Source of the DNA: Candidatus Poribacteria bacterium | GTDB taxonomy: Bacteria > Poribacteria > WGA-4E > GCA-2687025 | NCBI GenBank assembly: GCA_026004875.1 | Contig: BPJZ01000019.1 | Span: 1 to 58,850 of the forward strand | Length of the DNA stretch: 58,850 nucleotides | Reading direction: 5' to 3' | Shown: one piece after another, positions 9,395 to 18,746 of the stretch | Numbering within the stretch: position 1 is the stretch's first letter | Layout of the letters: every line of letters begins with the position of its first letter | Made by a program: the position numbers and the translations under genes | Notes under the pieces: generated by a model | The model's database searches: none | Told to the model about the DNA's origin: nothing | Seen by the model: the letters and a program-made list of their open reading frames with translations, nothing else

Positions 9395-12300
9395 ATGCCC
9401 AAACGCACCGACATCCGAAAAATCCTGTTGATCGGCTCCGGCCCGATCGTGATCGGTCAGGCCTGCGAGTTCGACTACTCCGGCTCTCAGGCCTGTAAAG
9501 CCCTTCGCGAGGAGGGGTACCAGATCGTCTTGGTGAACAACAACCCGGCGACGATCATGACCGATCCGGAGATGGCCGATCGAACCTACATCGAACCGCT
9601 GACCGCCGAGTGCCTTCAAAAGATCATCGAGCTTGAGCGGCCCGACGCGCTTCTCCCGACACTTGGAGGCCAGACGGGACTCAACCTCGCCGTCGAGCTG
9701 GCCGAAGCGGGCGTCCTGGACCTGTACGGCGTCGAGCTGATCGGGGCCAAGCTGGAGGCGATCAAGAAGGCCGAGTCCCGCGAACTGTTCAAACAGGCGA
9801 TGCTCAAGATCGGTCTGGACGTCCCCCGGAGCCTGGTCGTTCGAAACCTAGCCCAGGCGATGGAAGCCGTTGAGGCGCTCGGATTCCCCCTGATCCTCCG
9901 ACCGGCCTTCACCCTCAGCGGCAAAGGCGGAGGAATCGCCTACAACCTCGAAGAGTACCGGCAGATGATCGAGTACGGGCTCCACGTCAGCCCGGCCCAC
10001 GAGGTCCTCGTCGAGGAGAGCGTCCTGGGCTGGAAGGAATACGAACTTGAGGTAATGCGCGATCGCAACGACAACGTCGTGATCATCTGCTCCATCGAAA
10101 ACTTGGACCCGATGGGAGTACACACCGGCGACAGCATCACGGTCGCCCCAGCCCAGACGCTGACCGATCGCGAGTACCAGACGATGCGGGACGCGGCCAT
10201 TCGAGTGATTCGAGAGATCGGCGTGGACACCGGCGGATCGAACATTCAGTTCGCCGTCCACCCGGAGACGGGCCGCCAGGTGGTCATCGAGATGAACCCT
10301 CGCGTCTCGCGCTCCTCGGCGCTGGCCTCCAAGGCAACGGGGTTCCCGATCGCTAAGATCGCCGCCAAGTTAGCCGTCGGCTACACCCTGGACGAGCTTC
10401 CCAACGACATCACCCGGGAGACGCCCGCCTCCTTTGAGCCGACGATCGACTACGTGGTCGTCAAGATTCCCCGCTTCACCTTTGAGAAGTTTCCCAACGT
10501 GGACGCAACGCTGACCACCTCGATGAAGTCGGTCGGCGAGGCGATGGCGATCGGTCGTACCTTCAAGGAGGCGCTCCAGAAGGGCCTCCGCTCGATGGAA
10601 AACCGATGGTCCGGACTGGACAACCATCCCCTGGAGCCGCTCTCTTATACGGAGCTTCCCAAGAAGCTGGCCATCCCAAACGCCGAGCGGATCTTCTACA
10701 TCAAGCGGGCCCTCCAAGAGGGGATGTCCGTCGAGGAGATCTACCGCTACACCAAGATAGACCGTTGGTTTCTCTACCAGATTCTGGACCTGGTCCAGTG
10801 GGAACGGACGGCCGAAAAGCACAGCGAGCGGGTTCGCCAGGCGGCCCTTGGCGAGGAATCGGCCGCCGAGGAGGTCCGCGAACTGCTCTGGGAGCTCAAG
10901 CGGAACGGCTTTGGCGACCGACAGCTAGCCGACCTTTGGGGGCTCTCCGAATGGCAGGTGCGCCGGCTCCGCCAACGGCTGGGCATTCGTCCCGTCTTTA
11001 AGCTAGTCGACACCTGCGCCGCCGAATTTGAGGCCTACACCCCCTACTACTATTCCACCTACGAGGCGGAGGACGAGGTTCAAGACTCCCAACGACGAAA
11101 GGTCATGATCCTGGGCGGGGGGCCCAACCGGATCGGTCAGGGGATTGAGTTCGACTACTGCTGCGTCCACGCGGCCTTTGCCCTCAAAGAGGCCGGCTGG
11201 GAAACGATCATGGTCAACAGCAACCCAGAAACGGTCAGCACCGACTACGACACCTCCGACCGGCTCTACTTTGAACCGCTCACGTTAGAAAACGTCCTCG
11301 ACATCATCGAGCGCGAGAAGCCGGACGGCGTGATCGTTCAGTTCGGCGGTCAGACACCGCTGAACCTGGCGGTGCACCTCAAGAAGGCCGGCGTTCCGAT
11401 CATCGGCACCGATCCGGAGGACATTGACCGGGCCGAGGACCGGAAGCGATTCGCCGAGGTCCTTCGGAAGTGCGGCCTCAGCAGCCGCCCAACGGGACCG
11501 CCGTCTCGTTCGAGGAGGCCAGGGAGATCGCCCAGCAGATCGGCTACCCGGTGCTTGTTCGGCCCTCTTACGTCCTCGGCGGCCGAGCGATGCAGATCGT
11601 CCATTCCGAGGCGGAGCTAGAGCGGTACCTCCGCGAAGCGGTCCAGGCCTCGCCGGAGCATCCGATCTTGATCGATCGCTACCTAGAAGACGCGATCGAG
11701 GTGGACGTGGACGCCATCTCCGACGGAGAACGGGTCGTCATCGGCGGGATCATGGAGCACATCGAAGAGGCGGGCGTTCATTCCGGCGACAGCGACTGCG
11801 TCCTGCCCCCCTACTCGTTGGGCGAAGACCAGGTGGACGAGATTCGACGGGCGACCGTTGCCCTGGCCCGTGAGCTGAACGTCGTCGGGTTGATGAACGT
11901 CCAGTTTGCCATCCGAAGCGACACCGTTTACGTCCTGGAGGTCAACCCCCGCGCCTCGCGGACGGTGCCGTTTGTCAGCAAAGCGATCGGGGTGCCGCTG
12001 GCCAAGCTGGCCGCGCTGGTAATGACCGGAAAGACGCTCGCCGAGCTGGGGTTCACCGAAGAGGTGGTCCCCGAATACTGCTCGGTCAAGGCGCCGGTCT
12101 TCCCCTTCGAGCGATTCCCCGGGGCCGACCCGCTCCTGACGCCGGAGATGAAGTCCACCGGCGAGGTGATGGGGATCGACCCGGACTTTGGCTGCGCCTT
12201 CGCCAAGGCCCAAATTGGGACCGGTCACCCGTTGCCGACGGAGGGGACGGTCTTCATCAGCGTTCGTAACAAGGACAAGCGGGCGATAACCTTTGTGGCC

Positions 12301-12648
12301 CGGCAGCTTCACGAGATGGGCTTTCGGATCGTTGCCACCCACGGGACGGCGAAGGCGCTCATGCGGGCCGGTATCCCCGTCGAGCTGGTCTACCGGATCG
12401 GAATGGGCCGTCCGACGATCCACGACTACGTCAAGAACCACGCCGTCGACCTGATCATCAACATCCCCAGCGGCGGAGATCACGCTCCCGACGAGGCGAA
12501 GATTCGACGGATGGCACTGGAGCACAACATCACCTTGATCACCACGCTGGCAGGGGCCCAGGCGGCGGCGCTGGGAATCCGCGCCCTGCGAGAGCGCGGC
12601 CTATCGATCCGCGCCCTGCAGGACTACTACAAGGAGCTCCGCCGCTAG
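9395..12648 (+). CDS. carB: carbamoyl-phosphate synthase large subunit (one frameshift)
   Basis: CarB makes carbamoyl phosphate from bicarbonate, ammonia and two ATP. Both homologous halves are visible: the first opens with [22 protein letters not shown] and has [16 protein letters not shown]; the second opens with [22 protein letters not shown] and has [19 protein letters not shown]. The C-terminal MGS-like allosteric domain includes [14 protein letters not shown] and INIPSGG. A single missing C near 11485 moves the frame from 2 to 1 at the entrance of the second ATP-grasp domain. Total length of about 1,084 residues is standard. It closes the PyrR-controlled operon; pyrB, pyrD, pyrE and pyrF are not in the window. 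Confidence 0.95.
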
Positions 12649-12660
12649 CCCCTAAGAAAT

Positions 12661-12690
12661 GGGGAGGAACGCATCCCCACGCTCCTCCCC
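12661..12690 (-). terminator. hairpin between convergent carB and phosphofructokinase genes
   Basis: GGGGAGGA (12661-12668) is complementary to TCCTCCCC (12683-12690), with further pairing toward the loop. On the minus strand the hairpin is followed by a moderately T-rich ATTTCTTAG; on the plus strand there is no T-tract. It probably ends the minus-strand transcript and may also slow transcription leaving carB. Confidence 0.5.
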
Positions 12691-12716
12691 AAAGGCGAAC
12701 TCTCTTTTCAGCCGTT

Positions 12717-13940
12717 TCACTCGCCGCTATAAGGCTCCAGGTCCGGATAGCGGAACGCCGGGGCGATCGGGCCGAAGATCGGCTTGAAGTACTCCGCCGC
12801 CCACGGCGTAGGCGCGTAGCGCTCCGGATCGTACAGCCGTCGGTCCACTAAGCGCGGAATCACCGTTCCCGACGCGTCGCGTGGCAGGACGGCGTCCACG
12901 GGAAGCGCCTCCGCCTCGACGCGATCGCCTCGCCGGACGGGGCAGCCGACGTATCCGGACTTGCCCTCCAGCGTCGCGGCAACGATCGCCCGTCCGGCGG
13001 CCATTGCCGTATCTCGGTCCACCGGAATCGGGCTACCGCATCGCTGCAGGTAGGAGGGGATCACCGCTCGAATGGCGCTGGCGCTGATAATTCGCTCCTT
13101 CTGGGCCAGTCGCTGTTGCAGCTCCCCTTCCAGCCACTCAGAGACGCCCCCTAGCCGTTTGTGACCAAAGGAGTCCACCACGGCGTCCGACTCGCCGATG
13201 ATGTTCCCCTCCGGGTCTACGGCCCCTTCGGCGATCACGATAATGGCGTGCTTCCGCTCCAAGTACCGCTCGGCGACCTGTTTTGCAAACGCGTCCACAT
13301 CAAGCGGCGATTCTGGCAGGATAATAAAGTCGGGATGGCCGTAACAGGTGGCCAGAGCCAACCAGCCGGCGGTGCGACCCATCGCCTCGAGGATGAGAAT
13401 CCGGTCGTGGGAGTAGGCGGTCGTCCGGAGCGCGTCGGCAGCAGTAAAGAGCCACTGGGCTGCCGTCGGAAACCCCGGACAAAAATAGTTCTTCATCGCC
13501 TCAAAGTCGGGCGGATCGCCCGGCGGGGGATTGGTGCCCACGTCGTTATCAATCGTCTTGGTCACAAAGTTGATCGGAACCCCCCGATGGTATTCTGCCA
13601 GCTCCACACCGACGGTGAGCGTATCGTCTCCGCCGATGGCGATCAGAGCGTCCAGCTTCAGCTGGTGAATCCGCCGGGAGGCCTGCTCAATTCCGCCCTC
13701 GATCCGACGCAGGTTGGTCCGGGAGCTCTTGATAATCGTCCCGCCACGGTTCTCGTCGATCGCCGCCGCAGGAAGCCGGACGGCCTGACCGCCCTCCAGC
13801 ATTCCAGCCCACCCTTCGCAGATGCCGATCACTTCGTAGCCGGCCTCCTCGGCAGCTAAGGCGACCCCTTTCAGCGTAGCGTTTAGCGCGGTGGTGTCTC
13901 CCCCGCCCGTCAGAACTCCGATTTTTCCCTTAACGCTCAT
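12717..13940 (-). CDS. pfp: 6-phosphofructokinase, predicted pyrophosphate-dependent
   Basis: An intact 407-residue phosphofructokinase. The two residues that separate ATP from PPi enzymes both point to PPi: GGDDTL (Asp where ATP enzymes have Gly) and FVTKTIDND (Lys where ATP enzymes have Gly). The nucleotide-loop region is GGGDTTALNA instead of the usual PGLN. The substrate motif AMGRTAGWLAL and the later AEGAV segment are present. Such enzymes work reversibly, so this one could serve both glycolysis and gluconeogenesis with the class I aldolase at 2028-2958. The start has AAGGAG about 9 bases upstream. Assignment to PPi dependence is by family knowledge. Confidence 0.87.
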   Translation of the reverse strand: MSVKGKIGVLTGGGDTTALNATLKGVALAAEEAGYEVIGICEGWAGMLEGGQAVRLPAAAIDENRGGTIIKSSRTNLRRIEGGIEQASRRIHQLKLDALIAIGGDDTLTVGVELAEYHRGVPINFVTKTIDNDVGTNPPPGDPPDFEAMKNYFCPGFPTAAQWLFTAADALRTTAYSHDRILILEAMGRTAGWLALATCYGHPDFIILPESPLDVDAFAKQVAERYLERKHAIIVIAEGAVDPEGNIIGESDAVVDSFGHKRLGGVSEWLEGELQQRLAQKERIISASAIRAVIPSYLQRCGSPIPVDRDTAMAAGRAIVAATLEGKSGYVGCPVRRGDRVEAEALPVDAVLPRDASGTVIPRLVDRRLYDPERYAPTPWAAEYFKPIFGPIAPAFRYPDLEPYSGE

Positions 13941-13970
13941 CGAGAAACTCCTTAGCTCCAGGTTCCAGGC

Positions 13971-13999
13971 CTATCCGCTCGGGGAGAAAACCCATTCAA
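13971..13999 (-). promoter_or_regulatory. candidate promoter of the phosphofructokinase gene
   Basis: On the minus strand TTGAAT (13999-13994) and GGATAG (13976-13971) are separated by 17 bases, upstream of the start at 13940. The -10 box is a poor match, so this is tentative. Confidence 0.3.
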
Positions 14000-14050
14000 T
14001 CTTAGCCAATTCAAAGGAGGGACGTCACGGGATTTCACCCCTTCCAAGGG

Positions 14051-15020
14051 CTATCTTTCTTCCGTTGGCAGCGCCTGGAGCATCTCCAGGGCGGCTTCTA
14101 AGAGCGCTTTTGCGTAGGTCGGGTTGTGAAGCCCCCAGCCGCCATCGCCGTGCACCATGTCCAGGTTGTGCTTGGCGTCTTGATAGAGGGGGCTCCCTTG
14201 AAGCTCCGAGGGAACGGCGCCCAACGCCTCTTCGACTTGGGCGAGAAGGGATTCTACTTCGCTCCGCCGTTGGGCTACAAGCGCCTCGGCGCCCCCTTGA
14301 TGGCAGGGAAGGCAGGCGCTCACCGGGGCGTCGAACGTGTGTCCGCCTTCGGTGAGGACCGCCTCACCGGCCTCCGGAGGACGGTACATATGGCAAGGAG
14401 TACAGCTCCCCTGCATCTGGCCAAAGTGCTTGGAAGGAATCCCTAAAGCCCCTCGCCCTTCAACGCCCCGGAACATCTCCGCCTGCGACTGGTGGATCAC
14501 TCCCTTGCCCGCGCAACCACAGTCCATCTTGTGGCAACTGATACAAAGCTCGTTCTTGGGCAAGAGCAGATAAGCCTCTACGTCCTCCCGTGCGTGCGAG
14601 TGGCAGGAGGAACAGGCCACCTCGTTGATTGCGTTCTCAAGGGTAATCTGAGGCTGTTGGGCAATTCGGCCCCATCCCGCCGCCGGCTGGAGCCGATATC
14701 CCGAGGAGTGACAAGAAAGACAACTGTTCGCCCGGTTAGGGGGAAGCGCGGAGCGCCTCTAAATTGTGGGCGTGCCCGGACTGGGCCCACTCGTAGGCCT
14801 CCTTCTCCTGACCGTGGCACTTGTAGCACTTCTCCGCAATCGGGGAGGATTCGACTCTCTCCGGCGGAACGATCAGAGAAGGGTACACCACCCCATCCAG
14901 GGGCGGAGCCGGATACTTCGCTGCACTTCCAAGGCGGGGAAAGAGACAGACCGACGCGCTCAAAAACGCGAACAGACAGGTCAGACACCACCCCCACCGA
15001 GCCAGCCGAACCCCTCCCAT
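14051..15020 (-). CDS. hexaheme c-type cytochrome, exported (one frameshift)
   Basis: The N-terminal signal peptide (about 34 residues ending near GSAAKYP) sends the protein across the inner membrane. Six CxxCH heme-attachment motifs follow: CYKCH, CLSCH, CSSCH, CISCH, CTPCH and CLPCH. The arrangement resembles doubled-CXXCH/DmsE-like multiheme cytochromes that carry electrons across the periplasm. A single-base shift near 14750 joins the first part (stop at 14736) to the rest, which supplies five of the six motifs. A C-terminal helical region of about 90 residues (VESLLAQVEEALG, AALEMLQALP) is typical of the family. Overall length is about 320 residues. The electron partners are not encoded nearby. 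Confidence 0.85.
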
Positions 15021-15032
15021 CGGCGATGCCCC

Positions 15033-15626
15033 CTAATCGGTCGTCGCCCGATCGGCGCAGAACTCCAAAAGCCGGCGCATCTCAAGGGCCTGAACCAGCT
15101 GGAGCGTTCGTTCCTCCTCCGAGCCCGTCCCGGCATACTGCTGACACCAGTCCACAAACTGGAAGGCGTCCCACCGATTCCAGCTCAGCAGCTCCCGCGC
15201 GACGGTGTCCCTGTTGCGCTCGGAATTGCGCAACGCCGCCTGAGCCGACTCAAGCAACGTGGGAAACAAAGAATGCTCTCCTACGCGCCGGAACCAGTAT
15301 TTCGCGTTCGGATAGTCGGGCTCCCGCCGGTGCATGATCCCGTGCCAATAGTCCAACGTCTGGCGGCCTAAGGGCTCCTTAGCGCCCTCCGACATGGCCA
15401 ACGTGTGGGAGACCTCCAGGTTGTCGTTCCACTGGTGGAGACCGGCCAGGAAGGCCCGCGCAAAATCGGATCGAACCACCGGACGGGCAAAGAGCTCCTC
15501 CGGCTCCCAACGGCTGAGCTGCTCGTCAAGCTCACGCTTCCAGATACCCGTCGGGCGAAGCGCAGGCATCGGCTCGCGATTTAACAGCGTCTCCAGAATG
15601 GCCTGAACGGGCTGGGCAACCTGCAC
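15033..15626 (-). CDS. conserved protein of unknown function, HRREPDYPNAKYW family
   Basis: An intact 197-residue soluble protein with no signal peptide or membrane segment. The conserved-looking core is LHQWNDNLEVSHTLA, then DYWHGIMHRREPDYPNAKYW and FRRVGEHSLFP. Very similar cores occur in uncharacterised proteins of many bacteria and some fungi, but no activity is known to me. The concentration of His, Arg, Tyr and Trp in one block suggests a catalytic or ligand-binding site. It ends 12 bases upstream of the cytochrome gene in the same direction and may be co-transcribed with it. No function is assigned. Confidence 0.75.
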   Translation of the reverse strand: MQVAQPVQAILETLLNREPMPALRPTGIWKRELDEQLSRWEPEELFARPVVRSDFARAFLAGLHQWNDNLEVSHTLAMSEGAKEPLGRQTLDYWHGIMHRREPDYPNAKYWFRRVGEHSLFPTLLESAQAALRNSERNRDTVARELLSWNRWDAFQFVDWCQQYAGTGSEEERTLQLVQALEMRRLLEFCADRATTD

Positions 15627-15772
15627 GCTCGCTCCTCTCCTTCTGGGTCAAATTTTGGTCAATCCTTGAACAGACTGCTCAATTCATTCCGGCGAGATTT
15701 TACCACTCGGACCAAAGGGCTTCAACGCGCCGATCGCCCCACAGGCGAGAAAAAACAAGTAAAAGCCCAATC

Positions 15773-15809
15773 AAAAACGGGCGAGCCCGTGGAAAAACCA
15801 GGTCGCCCG
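15773..15809 (-). terminator. rho-independent terminator of the nitroreductase gene
   Basis: CGGGCGA (15778-15784) pairs with TCGCCCG (15803-15809), with an inner TGG/CCA pairing. Read on the minus strand the stem is followed immediately by five T residues and then a generally T-rich stretch. It lies 68 bases beyond the nitroreductase stop, in the 250-base gap 15627-15876, where nothing else is seen. Confidence 0.7.
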
Positions 15810-15876
15810 AGGCTTCAGAAAGGAGAGTTCAGATGCGCAAGGGGAAAGGAAGCAAAAACCTTGCCAGAAGCATCCC

Positions 15877-16455
15877 CTACGGCGTCCGACGGATCAGCTC
15901 CTCAACGGGACGACGCCTCCCCGTTGGAATCGTCGCCGGGTAGCCCATGTAGTAGAACCCAACGATCGTCTCTCGACCGTAGGGAATTCCCAACAGCTCG
16001 TAGGTAGCCTTCTCGTAGATGATCGGGTGGGTGGACCACTGCATGCCGATCCCCCGCTCCCAGCCGGCCAGCTGAATCAGCACCATCGCACAGCAGGTGG
16101 CCATGAAGTCCTCGCGGCGCTGCTGCTCGTCCCCCTCCTGAACGCACGAGACGGCCACCATCGTCGGGCGAGCCATCCACTTCTCCAGGGCCTTTTGGCG
16201 CACGTCCTCGATCTGCTCCACCGTGGCGACGTTAGCCACCTTGGCCACTTGGAGCTCGGCGTAGCGTTCGCCCAGCTTCTTTTTCGTCTCCGGACCGATC
16301 AACGTAAAGCGCCACGGCTCCGTCAGATGGTGGTTTGGAGCCCAGGTGCCCGCCTCCAGGAGGTCCATCACGACCTCCTCAGGAACCGGCTCCGGTCGGA
16401 ACTCAAACACCGTCCGTCGCGCTTCAATCGCCTGACGAATCGGTCCCTTCTCCAT
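15877..16455 (-). CDS. FMN-dependent nitroreductase-family protein
   Basis: An intact 192-residue flavoprotein of the nitroreductase superfamily, which uses NAD(P)H to reduce nitro compounds, quinones or related electrophiles. The FMN-contact segments are recognisable: IEARRTVFEFRPEPVP near the N terminus, AGTWAPNHHLTEPWRF, and GIGMQWSTHPIIY with the later VGFYYMGYP. The subgroup resembles YdjA/TdsD-like short nitroreductases. The substrate is unknown. It has its own terminator downstream and is divergent from the ThuA-like gene. Confidence 0.85.
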   Translation of the reverse strand: MEKGPIRQAIEARRTVFEFRPEPVPEEVVMDLLEAGTWAPNHHLTEPWRFTLIGPETKKKLGERYAELQVAKVANVATVEQIEDVRQKALEKWMARPTMVAVSCVQEGDEQQRREDFMATCCAMVLIQLAGWERGIGMQWSTHPIIYEKATYELLGIPYGRETIVGFYYMGYPATIPTGRRRPVEELIRRTP

Positions 16456-16665
16456 GATGGCACGCTCCTTTTCCTCAAAACGACGGCCGACTCTGTTCCC
16501 TCGCCCGTCCAGGGGCGGCGTGAAAGCGTCCTGGGCACCCCCGGAAACTGCCGCCCTAATCGTAGCCCAAGGTCGGTTCGAAAGGGGTGATACCCCAAGA
16601 CTTGCGATCGGGTCCTCTGTGCTCGATGATGAGAACGCACCGGTCTATGAAGAGAGGAGGCAGTC

Positions 16666-17340
16666 ATGCCAAAGGACGGGAAGATTCAGGTCCTCTGCTG
16701 GTCGGAGCTGACCGAGCCCAAGGATATCTACCCCAGAGGGATTAGCGGTGTGATCGCCGACTACCTGAACCAGCGGCCGGCGATCGCCGCGCGAACGGCC
16801 ACGCTCACCGACCCGGATCAGGGGGTTGGTGAAGAGGTCCTCGCCGAAACCGACGTGCTGATCTGGTTTGGACACGTCCGGCACAACGACGTCTCCGACG
16901 AGGCGGTAGCCCGAATTAAGCGCCACGTTGAAGAGCGCGGCATGGGATTCCTCGGCCTGCACTCAACCCACTTTGCCAAACCCTACAAGGCCCTGATGGG
17001 CACCTCCTGCGCCTGGAGGGCGTACGTCGAAGACGGAAAATCGGCGAAGATTCTGGTCGCCGATCCCCAGCACCCGATCGCCAAAGGGGTACAGCCGTTC
17101 ATCATCCCGCGCGAGGAGTGGTACGGCGAGCCGTACGATGTGCCCGCACCGGAATCGGTCGTCTTTGTCGGCATCTATACCGACAACCGGGAGGTGGCCC
17201 GCGACGGGCTCACCTGGACCGTCGGCAAGGGGCGCGTCTTCTACTGGCGCCCCGGCCACGAGACCTATCCGATCTACCACATGCCCGAAGTGCTTCAGAT
17301 CATGGAGAACGGCGTCCGCTGGTGCGCCAAGTGGGCGTAA
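16666..17340 (+). CDS. ThuA-like domain protein
   Basis: A 224-residue intact protein of the ThuA/glutamine-amidotransferase-like fold, a family linked to trehalose and other sugar use in Rhizobium and found widely beside carbohydrate genes. Seen here are VLCWSELTEP at the start, DVLIWFGHVRHNDVSD, FLGLHSTHFAKPYKALMG and the C-terminal GRVFYWRPGHETYPIYH. The family-typical G-x-H-S at GLHS is intact. An AGAGGAGG ribosome site lies 7 bases before the ATG. A weak TTGCGA-17-GATGAT promoter-like pair sits at 16602-16630. The reaction is not established for this family. Confidence 0.85.
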   Translation: MPKDGKIQVLCWSELTEPKDIYPRGISGVIADYLNQRPAIAARTATLTDPDQGVGEEVLAETDVLIWFGHVRHNDVSDEAVARIKRHVEERGMGFLGLHSTHFAKPYKALMGTSCAWRAYVEDGKSAKILVADPQHPIAKGVQPFIIPREEWYGEPYDVPAPESVVFVGIYTDNREVARDGLTWTVGKGRVFYWRPGHETYPIYHMPEVLQIMENGVRWCAKWA

Positions 17341-17358
17341 CCGGCGGAACTCACCGGC

Positions 17359-17392
17359 TTTGGGCGTCGGGGTTTCAATCCCGACGCCCAAA
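17359..17392. terminator. strong bidirectional terminator
   Basis: A perfect 13-bp inverted repeat, TTTGGGCGTCGGG (17359-17371) with CCCGACGCCCAAA (17380-17392), loop of 8. It lies between the converging ThuA-like gene and the TM2-type membrane protein gene and has A/T runs at both feet, so it can end transcription from both sides. Confidence 0.8.
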
Positions 17393-17424
17393 ACCCTCCT
17401 TCCGACGAACTTGCAAGGCCGCTC

Positions 17425-18096
17425 TTAAAAGCGCGACCAAACGAGCGGCAGGTAAGGCCTCCTCGCCGAAGGAGGCGTTGCCTCCGGCACAAGCGAGGTG
17501 GGCTGCGAAATTCCCAGCTCCAGAAGCATTCGCTCCCGTTGCTCGTTGATCCTACTGGCGCGAATGGGGGCCTCTATCATCGAATAGACGTAGTTTCCCA
17601 TTCCGATAAGGAGCATGAGCGCCCCAAACCCATCGTCACCGTCCGGATCGGAGTAGTAGGAGTTGTCCTCGATCGCCATCACCCAGCTGCTGAGCGCAAG
17701 AACGGCGATCCCCAAGTGAACGATTCCTTTTGTGGTGTCTCCGTTGTAAAACTGACCACCACCCACAATCAGGAACGAGAGAAGAAACGCCAAGGCAGGC
17801 TCCTTCCGAGAGGGAATCTGCCGGAGCGCCTGAACTGAGGGCGTCCTCGCAGGAGCAGGCTCAGAGCGAACCCCCTTCGCCGGTTCACGGGTCATCCGCT
17901 CGACCTGATCCAGTCGGTAGACGAAGAGGCTTCCGTCGCTCGTCTCGATCTTTAGGTACTCTCCTGGAACCTGCTCGACGATGACCCCACGAATGATGGA
18001 ACCGTCCTTTAGATAGACGACATCTTGGAGCTCCTGCGCCAAAGCCGCCCCTGTCAGCAGCAGGAGCCCTGCCAAAGCTACAGCAGTCGGTCGCAT
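17425..18096 (-). CDS. exported/membrane protein with TM2-like C-terminal helices
   Basis: The ATG at 18096 is preferred over an upstream in-frame ATG because AGGAAGG lies just upstream and the protein then opens with a clean signal peptide cleaved after ALAQ. The mature part has a small beta domain (VVYLKDGSIIRGVIVEQVPG, LFVYRLDQVERMTRE), a Pro/Arg linker, and then two or three hydrophobic helices resembling the TM2 domain (FLLSFLIVGGGQFYNGDTTK). This two-part layout recurs in uncharacterised proteins of several Gram-negative phyla. About 223 residues. Function unknown. Confidence 0.75.
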   Translation of the reverse strand: MRPTAVALAGLLLLTGAALAQELQDVVYLKDGSIIRGVIVEQVPGEYLKIETSDGSLFVYRLDQVERMTREPAKGVRSEPAPARTPSVQALRQIPSRKEPALAFLLSFLIVGGGQFYNGDTTKGIVHLGIAVLALSSWVMAIEDNSYYSDPDGDDGFGALMLLIGMGNYVYSMIEAPIRASRINEQRERMLLELGISQPTSLVPEATPPSARRPYLPLVWSRF

Positions 18097-18201
18097 GCGT
18101 TTGGTCCTTCCTCTGAGAAGAGGCCTTCTGGGAGAGGGAGGAGACACCTCCCCTTTCCCCCTATGAGGACGCCGCATGCGTTCTGTCAACTGGACGGCGG
18201 A

Positions 18202-18597
18202 TCAGTCCTCAAATTCGACCGGCGCCAGACGCCCAAAGGCCTTCTCCGCCTTTCGGAGCGTCAGCGGCCCCAGCCCGTGCAGATCGGTCCGCAGGAGCGT
18301 TCCGTAGTCCTCGTCGAGGATCGGCTCACAGGTCACAACCGTCCCTTCGCCGATCACTTCAGTGCCGTCGGGCCGATGCAGCTCCACATGAAGCTGAACG
18401 TGAGGCAGTTCGCACAGCCGCTCATAAACGCCCGATGGCCACTGAATTCGTAGGACCGCGTCCCACCCCGACCGGCGGGGCTTCTCGGTGACCGAGTCGG
18501 AGCCGGTCCCTAGCTTCCACCCGATCACCTCGCCGGAGACATGGGCGCCGTCCTCTACCACGCCGTGAACCCGTCCGGAGGTTCCACAAAGCAGCAT
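18202..18597 (-). CDS. hypothetical protein
   Basis: An intact 131-residue soluble protein, mainly predicted beta strands, with no signal peptide and no domain that I recognise. The pattern (VHGVVEDGAHVSGEVIGWKLG, LHVELHRPDGTEVIGEG) could suggest a small beta-barrel such as a PilZ-type or regulatory domain, but the diagnostic RxxxR and D/NxSxxG motifs of PilZ are absent. It reads in the same direction as the TM2-type gene, 105 bases upstream of it. Coding likelihood is supported by codon composition and length. Confidence 0.6.
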   Translation of the reverse strand: MLLCGTSGRVHGVVEDGAHVSGEVIGWKLGTGSDSVTEKPRRSGWDAVLRIQWPSGVYERLCELPHVQLHVELHRPDGTEVIGEGTVVTCEPILDEDYGTLLRTDLHGLGPLTLRKAEKAFGRLAPVEFED

Positions 18598-18685
18598 AGC
18601 CTATCCTCCTCCCGGAGCACTTGTGATTTTCTGTACAAGGAATAGCCTCCTAGGCGCCGGGACCGAACCCTTTGGGCCCTTCGCC

Positions 18686-18714
18686 TTGCCCGCCGTCCTT
18701 CTCGCCGGTACACT
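18686..18714 (+). promoter_or_regulatory. promoter of the UPF0182 gene
   Basis: TTGCCC (18686-18691) and TACACT (18709-18714) with a 17-base spacer, ending 32 bases before the ATG at 18747. An imperfect inverted repeat CTTGT...ACAAG near 18620-18639 just upstream could be an operator but is short. Confidence 0.6.
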
Positions 18715-18746
18715 CAGGGCGCACGCAGAGGACAGCAGGGGCATCG

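Noticed and set aside
15834..15947. Short plus-strand frame with AGGAG upstream near 15834
   Set aside because: Only about 37 codons and antisense to the end of the nitroreductase; no similarity, and its context is the minus-strand terminator region.
16602..16630. TTGCGA-17-GATGAT upstream of the ThuA-like gene
   Set aside because: Spacing is right but the -10 is a weak match, so it is mentioned with the gene but not listed as a feature.
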